From: Streptomyces chromofuscus
Lineage (GTDB): Bacteria; Actinomycetota; Actinomycetes; Streptomycetales; Streptomycetaceae
Assembly: GCF_015160875.1 (NCBI RefSeq)
Contig: NZ_CP063374.1
Coordinates: 3,472,001 to 3,536,000, forward strand
Reading direction: 5' to 3'
Length of the DNA stretch: 64,000 bases
A program made the translations under genes and the position numbers. Of this stretch, positions 61,887-64,000 are shown piece by piece; within the stretch, counting starts at the first letter, position 1, and the number at the start of each line of letters is the position of its first letter. A model generated the notes under the pieces. That model was given only the letters and a program-made list of their open reading frames with translations, had not been told where the DNA came from and did no database searches.

Positions 61887-62582
61887 TCACGGCCAGTGAA
61901 ACCCCCGCAGCGCCCTCAGATTCCGCAGCGCGAGTTCCGCAGGCCCCTCCGGGCCCGTCGGCGGGGCGGTTCCCGCCGCCCAGGACTCGACGGCCACCCG
62001 TACGACCGCACTGGCGACGGCGGCGGTGAACCGCAGCTCCGGGGAGCCGCCCTCGGCAACGTTGTCGTCACCCTCCGTCGCCCCGGCTCTCCGCTCCACC
62101 AGCACCTCCACCAACGTGGCCTCGGACGACCGGCACCCCTCGGCCCACACCTTCCGCAGGGCCGGGCTCGCCTCGGACATCCGGATCAGCGTCCGCACCC
62201 ACTCCCACGACGCCGCGGACACGCCGGCCCCCGGCGTCAGCATGTGCGTGACCGCGTGCTCCAGGGCCTGGGGAACGGACAGATCGGCCGGGGCCCGGCG
62301 GACCGCTTCGACCCAGCGGTGGGCACCGGCCGCGTAGAGGGGCGCGACGGCCTCCTCCTTGGTGGCGAAGTAGCGGTAGAAGGTGCGCGGCGCGATTCCC
62401 GCGGCCTGGGCGATGTCCTCGGCGCGGGTGGCGCGCAGTCCGTGCCGTACGAACAGACCCGCCGCCGCCCGGGCGATCTCCATGCGCGTCTCCGCCTTGC
62501 GGCGTTCGGTCAGGGACGAAGGAGAGGCCGCTGACGACGGCGAGGAAGGCCGGGGGTGCTGGGCGGGGGTGGTGCTGCTCAC
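61887..62582 (-). CDS. TetR-family regulator
   Basis: A 231-residue TetR protein with Pro/Ser-rich N-terminus and the helix-turn-helix (about 36-78) RAEDIAQAAGIAPRTFYRYF. The ligand domain is typical of Streptomyces TetR proteins of unknown targets. The GTG at 62582 has no ribosome site; TAGCCT ends 6 bases upstream, which fits a leaderless message, and a palindrome at 62603 suggests self-control. Confidence 0.88.
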   Translation of the reverse strand: MSSTTPAQHPRPSSPSSAASPSSLTERRKAETRMEIARAAAGLFVRHGLRATRAEDIAQAAGIAPRTFYRYFATKEEAVAPLYAAGAHRWVEAVRRAPADLSVPQALEHAVTHMLTPGAGVSAASWEWVRTLIRMSEASPALRKVWAEGCRSSEATLVEVLVERRAGATEGDDNVAEGGSPELRFTAAVASAVVRVAVESWAAGTAPPTGPEGPAELALRNLRALRGFHWP

Positions 62583-62602
62583 GTCGGCAGGCTATGCCCA
62601 TG

Positions 62603-62617
62603 TGGCACAATCTGCCA
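62603..62617. promoter_or_regulatory. Palindrome upstream of TetR gene
   Basis: TGGCA-CAATC-TGCCA is a perfect 5-5-5 inverted repeat just upstream of the apparent -10 of the TetR gene. Confidence 0.5.
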
Positions 62618-62701
62618 TTCGGCGGGCCACCCCGGGGTTCAGGTTCGGGGTGCCCCGCCTTCCAGGCGTGTCCGCGGCCGGGCGACAGGCCGCGTGCGAC
62701 G

Positions 62702-62750
62702 AAAAAGAGCCGGGCCCCGGCGCCCGGGGGAAGGCGCCGAAGCCCGGCTC
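62702..62750 (-). terminator. Terminator of hrdD
   Basis: The stem GAGCCGGGC/GCCCGGCTC encloses an inner GGCGCC/GGCGCC pair, and on the minus strand the hairpin is followed by TTTTTC. It lies about 270 bases past hrdD; the spacer from 62751 to 63018 shows no gene. Confidence 0.7.
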
Positions 62751-63018
62751 GGGGAGGTCCCGGCGCCGGGGGGAGTGCGTCGGGACGTGGCTTTCGGTGT
62801 GTCGTGCGGCAGGTACGGGTCGCGGACGGTGCCGTGCCCGGGAACGTGGGCGCCGCCGGTGCCCGGGGGTGCCTTCCTCGGGCCCGAACTCGCGCGCCCT
62901 GAAGTCTTGTTCCCGGGACGCGTCTTTTGAAGCGGCGTTACACGGCCATGTTCGCGCGGGCCTTCGCCCCCCGGCGTACGCCCCCGCGACGACCGCTCCG
63001 CGGCTCCTCGACCGAGCC

Positions 63019-64000
63019 TCACGCCGCCGCGTCGAAGCCGGTCTGACGTGCCAGCTTCTTCAGTTCCAGCAGGGCGTGCTTCTCGATCTGGCGGATGCGC
63101 TCCCGGGTCAGGCCGTGCTCCTTGCCGACCTCGGTGAGGGTCCGCTCCCGGCCGTCCTCGATGCCGTACCGCATCTTGATGATGGACGCCGTACGCTGGT
63201 CGAGGCGGCCGATGAGGTCGTCGAGCTCCTCGCTGCGCAGCAGGGTCATCACGGACTGCTCGGGGGAGACCGCCGAGGTGTCCTCCAGCAGGTCGCCGAA
63301 CTGGGTCTCGCCCTCGTCGTCCACCGACATGTTCAGGGAGACGGGGTCGCGCGCCCAGTCCAGGACGTCACTGATGCGCTCCGGCGTCGAGCCGAGTTCC
63401 TCGGCGATCTCCACGGGCTCCGGGTCCCGGCCGTGATCGCGGTTGAACTCGCGCTGCACGCGGCGGATCCGGCCCAGCTCCTCCACCAGGTGGACGGGCA
63501 GCCGGATGGTGCGCGACTGGTCGGCTATGGAGCGGGTGATCGCCTGACGGATCCACCAGGTGGCGTACGTGGAGAACTTGAAGCCCTTGCGGTAGTCGAA
63601 CTTCTCGACCGCGCGCACCAGGCCGGCGTTGCCCTCCTGGATCAGGTCCAGCAGGGGCAGGCCGCTGCGCGGGTAACGACGGGCGACCGCGACGACCAGG
63701 CGGAGGTTGGAGCGGATGAAGACGTCCTTGGCCCGCTCCCCCTCGGCGACCAGCGCTTCCAGCTCCTCGCGGGTGGCGTCCGCCTTCGACTCCTCGTACC
63801 CGTCGAGGACCTGTCGCGCGAACACACCCGCCTCGATGGTCTGCGACAGCTCGACCTCCTTGGCGGCGTCGAGGAGCGGCGTCCGCGCTATCTCGTCGAG
63901 GTACATACCGACCAGATCGCGGTCCGCGATCTCGCCGCCATGGGCGCGGACACTGCTGGTCGCGTCGACGGTCTCGCCTGCGGCGGACGTACGACGGGCG
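63019..64000 (-). CDS. hrdD: RNA polymerase sigma factor HrdD (5' end cut by window edge)
   Basis: The open frame runs to the right edge; about 326 residues are visible and probably fewer than ten are missing from the N-terminus. Region 1.2 is ADRDLVGMYLDEIARTPLLD. Region 2 includes NLRLVVAVARRYPRSGLPLLDL and FSTYATWWIRQAITR (-10 recognition). Regions 3 and 4 follow, with TLTEVGKEHGLTRERIRQIE as the -35 helix-turn-helix. It is a group 2 sigma factor close to HrdB; HrdD is dispensable and growth-phase controlled in S. coelicolor. ATG 63906 is internal and not the start. Confidence 0.95.
   Translation of the reverse strand, partial: ARRTSAAGETVDATSSVRAHGGEIADRDLVGMYLDEIARTPLLDAAKEVELSQTIEAGVFARQVLDGYEESKADATREELEALVAEGERAKDVFIRSNLRLVVAVARRYPRSGLPLLDLIQEGNAGLVRAVEKFDYRKGFKFSTYATWWIRQAITRSIADQSRTIRLPVHLVEELGRIRRVQREFNRDHGRDPEPVEIAEELGSTPERISDVLDWARDPVSLNMSVDDEGETQFGDLLEDTSAVSPEQSVMTLLRSEELDDLIGRLDQRTASIIKMRYGIEDGRERTLTEVGKEHGLTRERIRQIEKHALLELKKLARQTGFDAAA

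Overview
The window is a stretch of Streptomyces-type chromosome. It has very high GC, strong third-position GC bias, many GTG starts and ATGA/GTGA overlaps. Several gene groups are typical of Streptomyces: an AfsA/ArpA gamma-butyrolactone pair, a DUF397/XRE/ATPase trio, SepX, a tricorn protease, and the sigma factor HrdD at the right edge. From memory, the gene order between the tRNA-Ala and hrdD resembles the part of the S. coelicolor chromosome that ends at hrdD; this was not checked. Most of the window is core chromosome. Two stretches look accessory: about 1-8.7 kb and about 49.3-58.8 kb.

Left part (1-11.8 kb): a Cys-rich fragment at the edge; an orphan OmpR-type regulator with Glu at the phospho-acceptor position; an AfsA-like butyrolactone synthase divergent from one ArpA/ScbR-like receptor, with a second receptor-like TetR nearby; a DUF574 methyltransferase; an acyltransferase-3 membrane protein behind a structured leader; a DUF1876 protein; a broken metallophosphoesterase; an EamA exporter coupled to a YbaK deacylase; and a DUF397/XRE pair divergent from a RsbW-like ATPase.

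Middle (11.8-49.2 kb): an MMPL exporter with its TetR; a tricorn protease with an expanding 24-bp coding repeat; a MerR regulator divergent from a three-gene Baeyer-Villiger monooxygenase/hydrolase/SDR operon; exonuclease III; a GNAT; tRNA-Ala(CGC); and the cell-division and cofactor locus galU-moeA/glp-moaC-mog-rimJ-sepX. Then follow a 5-formyl-THF cyclo-ligase, a penicillin-acylase-type Ntn hydrolase, a K+/H+ antiporter, an MFS transporter, an FmdB protein, an MTA phosphorylase, a SAF protein, MscL, LtrA, a P1 (S58) peptidase, a lipoprotein L,D-transpeptidase, DUF6227, and the fructose PTS operon (FruR-like DeoR, fruK, fruA) with a readable promoter and operators.

Right part (49.3-58.8 kb) is the most interesting segment. 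Four same-strand genes encode an EAD-TIR protein, an EAD-VMAP protein, a MoxR-like AAA protein with altered Walker B and sensor-1 residues, and a 1293-residue SAV_2336/vWA-NB-ARC-TPR (FxsT-like) protein. Facing them is a second unit: an apparently leaderless 65-residue FxsA-like peptide followed by an alpha-ketoglutarate HExxH peptide beta-hydroxylase. No radical SAM FxsB is present. Three 32-bp tandem repeats abut the peptide start codon. I read the whole as a regulated conflict or signalling module joined to a RiPP-like peptide. After it come a DHA2 MFS exporter with a divergent WYL regulator, a 64-bp tandem array apparently copied from the regulator's 3' end, a TetR gene, and hrdD, cut by the right edge.
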